Source: Candidatus Caldilinea saccharophila
GTDB taxonomy: Bacteria; Chloroflexota; Anaerolineae; Caldilineales; Caldilineaceae
Assembly: GCA_016710365.1 (NCBI GenBank)
Contig: JADJVW010000005.1
Location: 62,001-126,000 of the forward strand
DNA: 64,000 nucleotides
Direction of reading: 5' to 3'
Part shown: positions 24,983 to 32,765 of the stretch, one piece after another
Layout of the letters: each line of letters begins with the position of its first letter
Position numbering within the stretch: the first letter of the stretch is position 1
Translations under genes and position numbers: made by a program
The notes under the pieces: generated by a model
What the model saw: the letters and a program-made list of their open reading frames with translations, nothing else
The model's database searches: none
What the model was told of the DNA's origin: nothing

Positions 24983-25464
24983 TGGCAAACCTGACCCATT
25001 TGGACGAACAAGGCCGCGCGACCATGGTCGATGTCGGCGAGAAAGCAGTGACGACGCGCACGGCCGTGGCCGCGGGCGAGGTGCGTATGGCGCCGGCGAC
25101 GCTGGCAGCTATCCGGGAGGGTGTGGCGCCCAAGGGGGACGTGCTGGCCGCGGCGCGCATCGCCGGCGTCATGGCCGCCAAGCGCACGCCGGAGCTGATC
25201 CCGCTCTGCCATACGCTGCTGCTCACCAAAGTCACCGTCGAGTTTGAAATTGATAGCGCTGCCAGCCGTGTGTTGATCACCGCCACCGTCCGCTGCAACG
25301 GGCAGACCGGCGTCGAGATGGAGGCGCTGACCGCGGTCAGCGTCGCCGCGTTGACGATCTACGACATGGCGAAGGCGCTGGACAAGGCCATGGTCATCGG
25401 CGACATCCGCCTGCTGCAAAAGCAGGGCGGCAAGTCCGGCGACTGGCAGCGCGACTGCGAATAG
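24982..25464 (+). CDS. moaC: Cyclic pyranopterin monophosphate synthase MoaC
   Basis: Second step of molybdopterin synthesis, acting on the MoaA product. Start GTG 24982 (VANLTHLDEQGRATMVDVGE) overlaps the moeA stop. Family motifs are clear: MVDVGEKAVTTRTAVAAGEV, the catalytic AKRTPELIPLCHTLLL, CNGQTGVEMEALTAVSVAAL, and a tail with LLQKQGGKSGDW. 160 aa, intact. The frame is open upstream into moeA, but the homologous region starts here. No moaA is present in the window. Confidence 0.96.
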   Translation: MANLTHLDEQGRATMVDVGEKAVTTRTAVAAGEVRMAPATLAAIREGVAPKGDVLAAARIAGVMAAKRTPELIPLCHTLLLTKVTVEFEIDSAASRVLITATVRCNGQTGVEMEALTAVSVAALTIYDMAKALDKAMVIGDIRLLQKQGGKSGDWQRDCE

Positions 25465-25621
25465 CACGCGGATGACGCGGATTCGGCGGATCAGCGCGGA
25501 TCAACCGCAGTAAATCAGTGAAAATCCGCTCGATCCGCGTTCTATGAATTCGGCGGATCAGCGCGGATTAACCGCAGTAAATCAGTGGAAACCCGCTCGA
25601 TCCGCGTCATCCGCGTTCTAT
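25465..25621. repeat. Tandem/inverted repeat block, GCGGATGACGCGGAT family
   Basis: Starts CACGCGGATGACGCGGATTC and ends ATCCGCGTCATCCGCGTTC, forming terminal inverted repeats. Inside, a unit of about 71 bp (CGGCGGATCAGCGCGGAT ... CCGCAGTAAATCAGTG ... CTCGATCCGCGT) is duplicated with few differences. Same family as 6748-6807. It separates moaC from moaD and has no coding potential. Confidence 0.7.
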
Positions 25622-25658
25622 TGTTTGCGCACTTGAGAAAGTAACAAGCAGAGGTTGT

Positions 25659-25916
25659 ATGATCGAGATCCATGTTCGCCTTTTTGCCACGCTGCGCCAA
25701 CTGGCCGGCTGGTCGCAGCAGCCGCTGGAATTGCCCGAAGGCGCCACGCTCGACGAAGCGCTGGCCGCAATCGATCAGCGTTTCCCCGCGCTTACGATTG
25801 GACGGCGCACCTTCTACGCCGCCGTCAACCAGGAATATGCCAAGGGCGATCAAGTGCTCCACAATGGGGACGAAGTCGCGATCTTTCCGCCGGTTTCGGG
25901 AGGAAGCACAGCTTGA
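25659..25916 (+). CDS. moaD: Molybdopterin synthase small subunit MoaD
   Basis: Ubiquitin-fold sulfur carrier, 85 aa, that donates sulfur from its C-terminal thiocarboxylate to MoaE. The fold is evident (MIEIHVRLFATLRQLAGW, HNGDEVAIFPPVSGG). Unusually the di-glycine is at 81-82 and followed by Ser-Thr-Ala before the stop, whereas a functional MoaD normally ends in GG. Either the tail is removed, the frame is wrong by one base, or the protein is impaired. Start ATG 25659. It lies 50 nt upstream of moaE. Confidence 0.9.
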   Translation: MIEIHVRLFATLRQLAGWSQQPLELPEGATLDEALAAIDQRFPALTIGRRTFYAAVNQEYAKGDQVLHNGDEVAIFPPVSGGSTA

Positions 25917-25966
25917 GCGCAAGCTGGCGTACGGGAGCTGCTTGGCGATGAATACCAGGAGGAATC

Positions 25967-26443
25967 GTGAAACTATTTGAGATGACAGAGGCGCCTCTGT
26001 CGCTGGACGATGTGGCGCAGCGCGTGACGCGCCCGGACTGCGGCGCCATCACCACCTTTGCCGGCGTGGTGCGCGGGGCGACCGCCACCGATAGCGGCGT
26101 GCGCGGCACCGATTTCCTCAACTACGAAGCGTACACCGAGATGGCGGAAACGATGTTGGCGCGCATCGGCGCCGAGATCATGGCGCAGTGGCCCAAAGTC
26201 ACGGCGGTGAGCATTCTCCACCGCACCGGGCGGCTGGAGATCGGCGAGCCAAGCGTCGTCATCGCGGTGGCGACGCCTCACCGCGGGGACGGCTGCTTCG
26301 AGGCGTGCCGCTACGCCATCGAGCGCCTCAAGGCCATCGTCCCGATCTGGAAAGAGGAAAACTGGTCGGACGGCCAAATCTGGGTCGAAGGGCCGCGTCA
26401 GCCAGACCTCGCGGCCGCGTACACACGGCCTGCTGCAGAATAG
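25967..26443 (+). CDS. moaE: Molybdopterin synthase catalytic subunit MoaE
   Basis: Partners MoaD to convert cyclic pyranopterin to molybdopterin. Motifs include GAITTFAGVVRG, LNYEAYTEMAETML, ILHRTGRLEIGEPSVVIAVA, CRYAIERLKAIVPIWKEE with the catalytic lysines, and the aromatic W near the end of IWVEGPRQPDL. GTG start 25967 with AGGAGG upstream; 158 aa, intact. The last codons (GCTGCAGAATAG) are echoed in the spacers of the downstream 92-bp repeat array. Confidence 0.95.
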   Translation: MKLFEMTEAPLSLDDVAQRVTRPDCGAITTFAGVVRGATATDSGVRGTDFLNYEAYTEMAETMLARIGAEIMAQWPKVTAVSILHRTGRLEIGEPSVVIAVATPHRGDGCFEACRYAIERLKAIVPIWKEENWSDGQIWVEGPRQPDLAAAYTRPAAE

Positions 26444-26871
26444 TAGGTCGGGCTAGCAGCCTGACGGGTTGCTCAACGACCGGCGTCACGCTGGTAGCGT
26501 GACCTACGGAATTGCTGCAGAGTAGCGTAGTAGCGTAGGTCGGGCTAGCAGCCCGACGGGTTACTCAACGACCGGCGTCACGCTGATAGCGTGACCTACG
26601 AAATTGCTACAGAGTAGCGTAGTAGCGTAGGTCGGGCTAGCAGCCCGACGGGTTGCTCAACGACCGGCGTCACGCTGATAGCGTGACCTACGGAATTGCT
26701 GCAGAATAGCGTAGTAGCGTAGGTCGGGCTAGCAGCCCGACGGGTTGCTCAACGACCAGCGTCACGCTGGTAGCGTGACCTACGGAATTGCTGCAGAATA
26801 GCGTAGTAGCGTAGGTCGGGCTAGCAGCCCGACGGGTTGCTCAACGACAGGCGTCACGCTGGTAGCGTGAC
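26443..26871. repeat. Five tandem 92-bp repeats of a palindromic element
   Basis: Units start at 26443, 26535, 26627, 26719 and 26811, an exact 92-bp period. Each has a 65-nt core beginning GTAGGTCGGGCTAGCAGCCC and ending ACGCTGATAGCGTGACCTAC, with two hairpins and GTAGGTC/GACCTAC ends, then a 27-nt spacer containing TGCTGCAGAATAG. The spacer 13-mer equals the 3' end of moaE, which directly abuts unit 1, so the array apparently grew by tandem duplication of element plus flank. The last unit runs into the stop codon of the convergent kinase gene. Confidence 0.85.
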
Positions 26872-27312
26872 CTACGAGGCTGGGGCGCTGCCGCCGGTGC
26901 GTGGCAACGGGGGTAATGGTGTTTGAGAGCGGCGAATCTGATTGGCTCGCAGAAAGGCAGTGACGAGTTCCTGCACCTGGCCGGCAGTGAGACGCACGGT
27001 ATTGATGCGTAGATCCGCATGTTCGTAGGCATGACCCAAACGCTGGCGTTCTTGCGCCAGATTATCGCTGCTCCAATTGACATCGGTGCGCCGCGCCTGT
27101 TGCTCTTGTAGATCGTTGTCCAGATAGATCAGGATACGCGGAAAACCGAAGTGTTTCCACAAATCCTCCACGTCGCTGTGCTCCTGGCTCACCGGGCGTG
27201 CGTTCCACCCGGCCGCGCGCAACATTGTCACCAACGTCGATTTGCCGCTGGCGCTGACGCCAACAACCTTGATCAACGGCAGCTTTTCGGACATTAAATT
27301 GGCGGTGGACAT
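26872..27312 (-). CDS. Small P-loop kinase-like protein
   Basis: 146-residue NTPase with Walker A GVSASGKST (~18-26) preceded by LIKVVG, of the adenylate/shikimate-kinase-like AAA_33 group. A DIAEDL-type Walker B is not obvious; RILIYLDNDLQEQQARRTDV may supply the lid and base-binding region. Typical relatives are 160-180 aa, so this is short. The stop lies in the edge of the 92-bp repeat array and the last ~15 residues (PPLPRTGGSAPAS) look like overrun, so the original end may have been lost to the repeat. It follows the phosphatase gene by 24 nt. Substrate unknown. Confidence 0.65.
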   Translation of the reverse strand: MSTANLMSEKLPLIKVVGVSASGKSTLVTMLRAAGWNARPVSQEHSDVEDLWKHFGFPRILIYLDNDLQEQQARRTDVNWSSDNLAQERQRLGHAYEHADLRINTVRLTAGQVQELVTAFLRANQIRRSQTPLPPLPRTGGSAPAS

Positions 27313-27336
27313 AGTCGCCTCGAAACTTGAACGACA

Positions 27337-28050
27337 TCACAAGGGTGCGGTCATGCGCAGACGACGCGCCTCATCGCTGCTGTGCGCTTCACAAACTTTA
27401 ACCACCAACACCGTGGCATCATCGCGTGGGCGGCTGTGTTCGAGTTGAACCGCCACATCCAAAAGTGCGTCGGCGGTCACGGCGGCATTTGCGCCTTGCC
27501 CGCCATCGACGGCAGCCAACAGCACCGGCAGGTCGAGCACGGAACTGCCCGTCAAGCTGCCGGCGCTCCACACGCCATCCGTCACGACGACCAGCGTCAA
27601 CTGCGGCGCCAGGTCGATTTCAGCGATCTGGGGCTTCGTGTTGCGGTGGATGCCAATCGCCTCGGATGCGTCGTCGAACCAAATCACGTCGCTTCCCTGG
27701 CGCAGCAGGCTTGGACAGCGAGCGTTGCGGCTGAGCACCAGCGTGCGCGTCGCCATATCGACGCTGACAATGGTCAATTCGCAACTGACCTGGCCGCTGC
27801 GCTGGGTGCGCAAATAATCGTGCGCCGCACGCGCCACCGCGCCATCCCGCACCCCCTCGGCGATCAGGGAGATCACTTTCCTGGCGACAAGGTTGCTGAT
27901 CGCTTTGGCACTTTTGCCGCTGCGTTGCCCATCGGCGACGACGATGCTAAACCCGCCGTGAGGTCGCTCCACAATCTCGACCGTGTCGCCGCTTTCCGCG
28001 GACGCGTATTTCCCGACTTTTGCTACCGCCACATCGACTTCTAGCCGCAC
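27337..28050 (-). CDS. SpoIIE/PP2C-type serine phosphatase
   Basis: Single-domain metal-dependent phosphatase, 237 aa. Metal-binding motifs are FSIVVADGQRSGKSAKAISN, LVVVTDGVWSAG and RPRDDATVLVV. The start is GTG 28050 (VRLEVDVAVAKVGKYASAES) with TTAGGAGC upstream; the longer frame to 28137 overlaps the XRE gene and lacks a ribosome site. There is no sensory domain, so an upstream partner is needed. It is encoded between an XRE regulator and a P-loop kinase, which suggests a small stress-signalling unit. RsbU/RsbX-like substrates (anti-anti-sigma factors) are not seen nearby. Confidence 0.8.
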   Translation of the reverse strand: MRLEVDVAVAKVGKYASAESGDTVEIVERPHGGFSIVVADGQRSGKSAKAISNLVARKVISLIAEGVRDGAVARAAHDYLRTQRSGQVSCELTIVSVDMATRTLVLSRNARCPSLLRQGSDVIWFDDASEAIGIHRNTKPQIAEIDLAPQLTLVVVTDGVWSAGSLTGSSVLDLPVLLAAVDGGQGANAAVTADALLDVAVQLEHSRPRDDATVLVVKVCEAHSSDEARRLRMTAPL

Positions 28051-28058
28051 GCTTGCTC

Positions 28059-28421
28059 CTAACCTGAAATATGATTTCCGTCCCACTGGGACTCCACATT
28101 GACGCCCAGCACATCGTCGGCGCTGACGCCGTAGCACTCGGCAAGCAAACGCAGTTCGTCCAGCGTGAGGCGGCGATTGCGATACTCTACATCATAGAGC
28201 AACTGCTGGGAAAGCCCCGTGCGTTCGCGGATGGCGTCGTAGGAGAGATGGCGCGCCGCACGCAGTTGGCGCAGGGTGGCGCTGACATGGCTGACCGCGG
28301 CCTGGCTGACCGCGGCGCGCACTTTTGCCTCGTCCAGCGGGTCGGGCACAACACGCTCCAACGCTTGCCGGCGCGGGACAAGCGAGGCGCGCACGCGGTC
28401 CAACAGGGTTTCTTCAGCCAT
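28059..28421 (-). CDS. XRE-family DNA-binding protein
   Basis: 120-residue protein with a C-terminal Cro/C1 helix-turn-helix: LRQLRAARHLSYDAIRERTG, LSQQLLYDVEYRNRRLTLDE and LRLLAECYGVSADDVLGV. The N-terminal ~45 residues are helical (LLDRVRASLVPRRQALERVV). Start ATG 28421 has AAGGAGC 7 nt upstream and overlaps the end of the CNNM gene by 8 nt. It ends 8 nt before the phosphatase start. Such proteins repress or activate their own operon; the phosphatase or kinase may control it. Confidence 0.82.
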   Translation of the reverse strand: MAEETLLDRVRASLVPRRQALERVVPDPLDEAKVRAAVSQAAVSHVSATLRQLRAARHLSYDAIRERTGLSQQLLYDVEYRNRRLTLDELRLLAECYGVSADDVLGVNVESQWDGNHISG

Positions 28422-29742
28422 CAGATGCTCCTTCAGGCGCAGGCAAATCGACGACGACAGCGTCCACCGCCATGCCATCCATGCGTTCAACCGTGAAGGT
28501 GAGTCCGCCATACGTCACGCGATCGCCGGCGACGGGCAAAGCACCCAGTTCGGCCATGATCAAGCCGCCCACGGTTTCAGCTTCTGGATGCTCCAGATCG
28601 CTGTCGAGATGTTGCGCCAGTTCGTCGACCAGCAGATCGCCGCGCACCCGCACACGCCGCGCGTCGATGAGCTCCAGCGGTGCGGTCTCAACATCGAACT
28701 CGTCCTGGATCTCGCCGATGATCTCCTCGGCCAGATCTTCCAGCGTGACGAGACCCGCGGTGCCGCCAAATTCATCCATGACGACCGCGACCTGGACATG
28801 CTCGCGGCGGAAGCTCTGCAACATCGCTTCCAGCAGCAACGACTCCGGCACAAAGAGCGCCGGGTGCAGACACGCCTGCAAATCGAAATCGCCGGGAAAG
28901 TTGACGATGCGCTGCGCCACATCCTTGGCGTGCAGCACCCCGACGATCGCGTCGCGATCCCCCTGATAGACCGGATAGCGGGAGTGCGGTTGGGTCGAAA
29001 GCACCGCCAACACTTCCGCTTCGGTGGCCGTTGCGGGAATCGCCACCATACGCGTGCGCGGCGTCATGATCTGCGCCACGGTGCGCTTATGAAAATCGAA
29101 GACATTTTCCAGGTAGACCTGTTCGGTCGGCTCCAGCAGCCCGCGCTCGGAGCTTTCTCCGACGATATAGGCCAGCTCCGCCGAGGAGGCCAGCCGCTCC
29201 GCGGCGCTGACAGGCGGCAGGTGAACCAGCCGCAGGATAGCATCGCCGGCCCAGTTGAGCAGCGCGGTCAGCGGCAAAAAGAAGCCAGCGCAGTACGCCA
29301 TCGGGCGATCCAGCCGCATAGCCGCCAGCGCAGGATTTTGCAGCGCCAGCGACTTTGGCGCCATTTCACCCACCACGACGTGCAAGTAAGTCAGCACGCC
29401 GACGGCGACCACCGTGGCGATCGTATGCGCCGCCGCCACCGACAGCCAACTGGCAGCCTCCAACGGGCGCAAAATCCAGGCGGCCACGACATGTTCGCCG
29501 TACATGCCAAGCCCCAGGCTGGCCAGGGTGATGCCGATCTGAGCGGTGGAAATATAGCGGTTCAGTTTGCGCGGCGTGCGCAGGGTGTCGAGCACGCGCT
29601 GCGCCGCGGCCACGCCCTCCTCCGCGAGTTGCTGGATGCGCGTGCGCGGCGCGGCGGCAATGCCGAACTCGGCGCCGACGAACAGTCCGTTGAAGAGGAT
29701 AAGTACGGCGATCACCGCCAGGGGAAATAGAATCTCGCTCAT
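28414..29742 (-). CDS. CNNM/CorC-type membrane protein (hemolysin-like family), copy 2
   Basis: DUF21 transmembrane domain (MSEILFPLAVIAVLILFNGL through ~200), a CBS pair (~215-340, including TPRTRMVAIPATATEAEVLA and HSRYPVYQGDRDAIVGVLHA), then a CorC_HlyC domain (GGTAGLVTLEDLAEEIIGEI ... AETVGGLIMAELG). Family members take part in Mg2+/Co2+ efflux or regulation of transport. Start ATG 29742 overlaps the stop of copy 1 by 4 nt, so the paralogues are translationally coupled. Intact, ~442 aa. Confidence 0.9.
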   Translation of the reverse strand: MSEILFPLAVIAVLILFNGLFVGAEFGIAAAPRTRIQQLAEEGVAAAQRVLDTLRTPRKLNRYISTAQIGITLASLGLGMYGEHVVAAWILRPLEAASWLSVAAAHTIATVVAVGVLTYLHVVVGEMAPKSLALQNPALAAMRLDRPMAYCAGFFLPLTALLNWAGDAILRLVHLPPVSAAERLASSAELAYIVGESSERGLLEPTEQVYLENVFDFHKRTVAQIMTPRTRMVAIPATATEAEVLAVLSTQPHSRYPVYQGDRDAIVGVLHAKDVAQRIVNFPGDFDLQACLHPALFVPESLLLEAMLQSFRREHVQVAVVMDEFGGTAGLVTLEDLAEEIIGEIQDEFDVETAPLELIDARRVRVRGDLLVDELAQHLDSDLEHPEAETVGGLIMAELGALPVAGDRVTYGGLTFTVERMDGMAVDAVVVDLPAPEGASDG

Positions 29743-31087
29743 GACTGCGCCTCCTGCCAGATGCGGCGCTGCTGCTCGTCCAGCGCCATGCTCACCCGCC
29801 CGACGCGGTTGAAATCCATTTCTTCCACGCGCAGGCAAATGGCATGGATAGCGGCCACATCGCCCACTTTGGGCAAGACGCCGAGCACAGCGGTCACCAG
29901 TCCGCCCACGGTGTCGACCTCATGCGCAGGGAGCACAAGCCCAAGCAGGTCGTTCAACTCGTCGACAGACACGTCGCCGCGAATCCACAGCCGATTGTCC
30001 GCGCGCAGATCCAACGCGGGCGTGCTGCGGTCGAATTCGTCTTCGAACTCGCCGATGATCTCCTCAATCAGATCCTCGATGGTAATCATGCCGGCGGTGC
30101 CGCCATATTCATCGACGACAATGACGAGGTGCTGGTGGTGACGCTGCATCATCAGCAGCACCGCTTCCGCCGCAATCGACTCTGGCACAAAGCGCACCGG
30201 CCGCATGTGATCGCGGATATGCAGTGCGGCGCCGGCCATGCTGCGCTGGAGATGGTGAAGATGAAGCAAGTCACGAATATGTACAAAGCCGACAATGTGA
30301 TCGACGTCCTCGTCATAAAGCGGCAGCCGCGAATAAGGGGAGTTGGCAAGCAGCGCCAGCAGAGCGTCGTAAGGTCCGTCGACGGGAGCGGCGAGCATCC
30401 GGTTGCGCGGCAGCATCACGCGCCGCGCGGTTTCGTGGCGAAGCTCTAGGGTGTTGACCAGCAGTTTCGTCTCCTCGCGCGCCAGGACGCCGCCCGCGCG
30501 GCTCTCTTCAACCAGCATCACGATTTCAGCGGGCGAATGAATATGGGCGTGTTCGCTGGCCGAAGTGACGCCCAACAGGCGGAGCACCACCTGGGCGGAG
30601 CCGTTGAAGAGCCAGATCAGGGGCTGGTAGAGCAGCATCGACCAGCGCATCGCCGTGGCTGTGGCAATTGCCGTCTGTTCCGGATATTGCAGCCCGATAT
30701 TTTTGGGGATCAATTCGCCAAAGAGCACCTGCAATCCTGTCAGCGCCAGCAGGATGCCGATCGACAGCACCGAGACCAGCGCGGCGCGGCTGGCGATATC
30801 GAAGCCAGCAAGCCACGGCTCGAGCAGATGGAGAATATTGGCCTGCCCGTAAAAACCGAGCACCAGGCTGGACAACGTGATGCCCAACTGACACGCGGCC
30901 ACCAGGCGATCCAGTTGCACCGGCTGGCGGAGAACGTCGAGCAGCCAGGCCGCGGTGTAATTACCCGCCTCCGCCATGCCGGCCAGTCGCGACCGCGCGC
31001 GCTCACCACTGAAAATTCACCGGCTACATACAGCCCGTTCACGGCGACCAACACTATGATGACGCCGGCGACAATCAACCAATCCAT
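29739..31087 (-). CDS. CNNM/CorC-type membrane protein, copy 1, one frameshift
   Basis: Same domain order as its downstream neighbour: DUF21 (MDWLIVAGVIIVLVAVNGLY at ATG 31087, then QLGITLSSLVLGFYGQAN), CBS pair (MLPRNRMLAAPVDGPYDALL, SRLPLYDEDVDHIVGFVHIR) and CorC_HlyC (GGTAGMITIEDLIEEIIGEF). The frame is lost near 30990 within GAGCGCGCGCGG and resumes at MAEAGNYTAAWLLDVLRQ. Joined length ~449 aa. Paired CNNM genes are common and may form a heteromeric transporter. Confidence 0.87.
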
Positions 31088-31117
31088 CTTGGCCCTTCCC
31101 GACAAGTAAGCTGATCC

Positions 31118-31136
31118 GTCGGGCTGTTAGCCCGAC
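31118..31136. repeat. Short hairpin of the GTCGGGCT family
   Basis: GTCGGGCT (31118-31125) and AGCCCGAC (31129-31136) around a 3-nt loop, between the Cys-rich membrane protein gene and CNNM copy 1. It is the core of the larger palindromic elements at 5260, 26443 and 50563. Confidence 0.5.
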
Positions 31137-31154
31137 CGACATCACTACATCATG

Positions 31155-32735
31155 TTACGGCGTAGTCACGCCGACGTCCACTCGCTGCGATGCTACCGTG
31201 CGTCCTGAGCCGCCGCTGGCCGCGGTCAGCCCATAGACCGTGCGCTGGCCGCTGGCCGCGTCGGCAGGCACGCTGATGCGCAGCGATACATAAGCCGTGT
31301 TGCCTGGCCCGGACATTGACAATGCTCAAATCGTTGCCGGCGCAAACACCATCGGGCCGGCAGAGCTGGCTGGGAAAGGCCCCGCCCTGGACAAGCGTGA
31401 CGATCAGGGCGTCGATGGCATCGCCGGCATTCGTCACCAAGAGACCTGCCTCGCATGTCTGCCCGGCGGCGCACGTCAACTCGGCGCTGCCGTTGAGGGT
31501 GAGCGCCACGCCATAATTCACCACGGGGGCAGGCGTGGCGGTTGGAGGCTGCGGCGTCCATGTCGCAGTAAGCTCAGGCGGCGGCGTAAAGCTGGGCGTA
31601 GGCGTCAGCGTTGGCGTGGGTGGGAGATAGCTGACCGTGGTGGTGTAGATCTGCGATGAGCCATCGCCCAGCACCACCAGCAGTGTGTAGACTTCGCTTT
31701 CGTCCTCAATGCACTCCTCGCGCTCGCCCAGGCCGCTCATGGGCAGATTTTCGTAGTACACCTCGCGCACATTTTTGACATTCCACCGCACCATCGTGCA
31801 GCGCCCTTCCTTGAGCGCCGGATTGTCGGCGGCGAAGATGACAAAAGGCGTGCCCAACGGCGTCGGTGTGGGCGCGGGCGTGGGCGATGGCAACGCATCG
31901 ACCAGCGGTGTGGAAGTTGGCAGGTCGAAGATTGGCGTGGGACGGCGCGTCGGGATCGGCGCATCTACATTGAGCAAAGGCGGCTCGACGCCTGCCTCGG
32001 CCGGTTCACCTTCTCCGGCGCCATCTCCGGCTATGGCAGCGGCCAGCGGCGGCTGGAGCGTGATCGGCGTCGGGGTGACGGCCGCGGGAAAGGCCGGCGC
32101 CGCGCTTTCAGCGCCGCCTGCGCCCGGCGGCAGCACGATGATCGGCGCGGTTGGTCCGACGACCCCAGGCTCGCCGGCTTGCGCCGGCTCCGGCGTTGCC
32201 GTCTGGACGACATAGATTGCCGGCGTCGCATCCGCCGGGCTTACGGTGTCGACGCGGCCATTGGCCGCGCGCGCCGGCAGGTTCCGTGCGATCCATTGCC
32301 AGCCCGTGTAGCTGGCGACCATGCTGCCGCAGAGAAAAACGCTGGCAAACACGAGCGCCGCGCCGATCCACGTCCACCGACGACGACCGGCTTCATCCTG
32401 GCCGCCTTCATCCGCGCCAAAAAGCGGCTCGAAAGAGAGATTATCTTCCACATGCGTCAATGACGCGGCAGACCAGGTTTCCTCGGCCAGGGCATGAAAC
32501 GGCACAAATGGCGCGGCGCCGGGTCGCTCAGCGCGCTTTCCTGCGCCCGGCGGAAACGCGGACAATGTTGATGCTCGCGACTGAAGCAATACGTAGCCTG
32601 GTCGCCGAGCAGGATCAATTCACCTGCGCCCGACGCGAGACACTGATTCTCGAAGCTGGGGAACTCGACCGGCGGTTGTCTCCGATCGTCCCCGCTTAGT
32701 GCGCCCAGATGTGGGCAGATGTCATCCATAAACAT
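31155..32735 (-). CDS. Cys-rich N-terminus, single-TM, Pro/Thr-linker membrane protein; two frameshifts
   Basis: Begins at ATG 32735 (MFMDDICPHLGALSGDDRRQ) with a Cys/His pattern CPHLG ... FENQCLASG ... ATYCFSREHQHCPRF, which I recognise as a zinc-ribbon-like opening shared by several Chloroflexota envelope proteins. After a break near 32515 come ~60 polar residues, one TM (WIGAALVFASVFLCGSMVAS), then long Pro/Thr-rich linkers and two beta domains, the first with LKEGRCTMVRWNVKNVREVY, the second a CARDB-like fold (LTCAAGQTCEAGLLVTNAGD). A second break near 31300 restores TAYVSLRISVPADAASGQR and a stop at 31155-31157. Probably cell-surface displayed with the Cys motif inside the cell; function unknown. 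Confidence 0.7.
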
Positions 32736-32765
32736 TGTTCCGGTTCCGGAAACCGCGCCGTCAAC

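Noticed and set aside
26443..26871. CRISPR-like array (regular repeats and spacers)
   Set aside because: Both the 65-nt core and the 27-nt spacer are conserved between units, and no cas genes are present; it is a tandem duplication.
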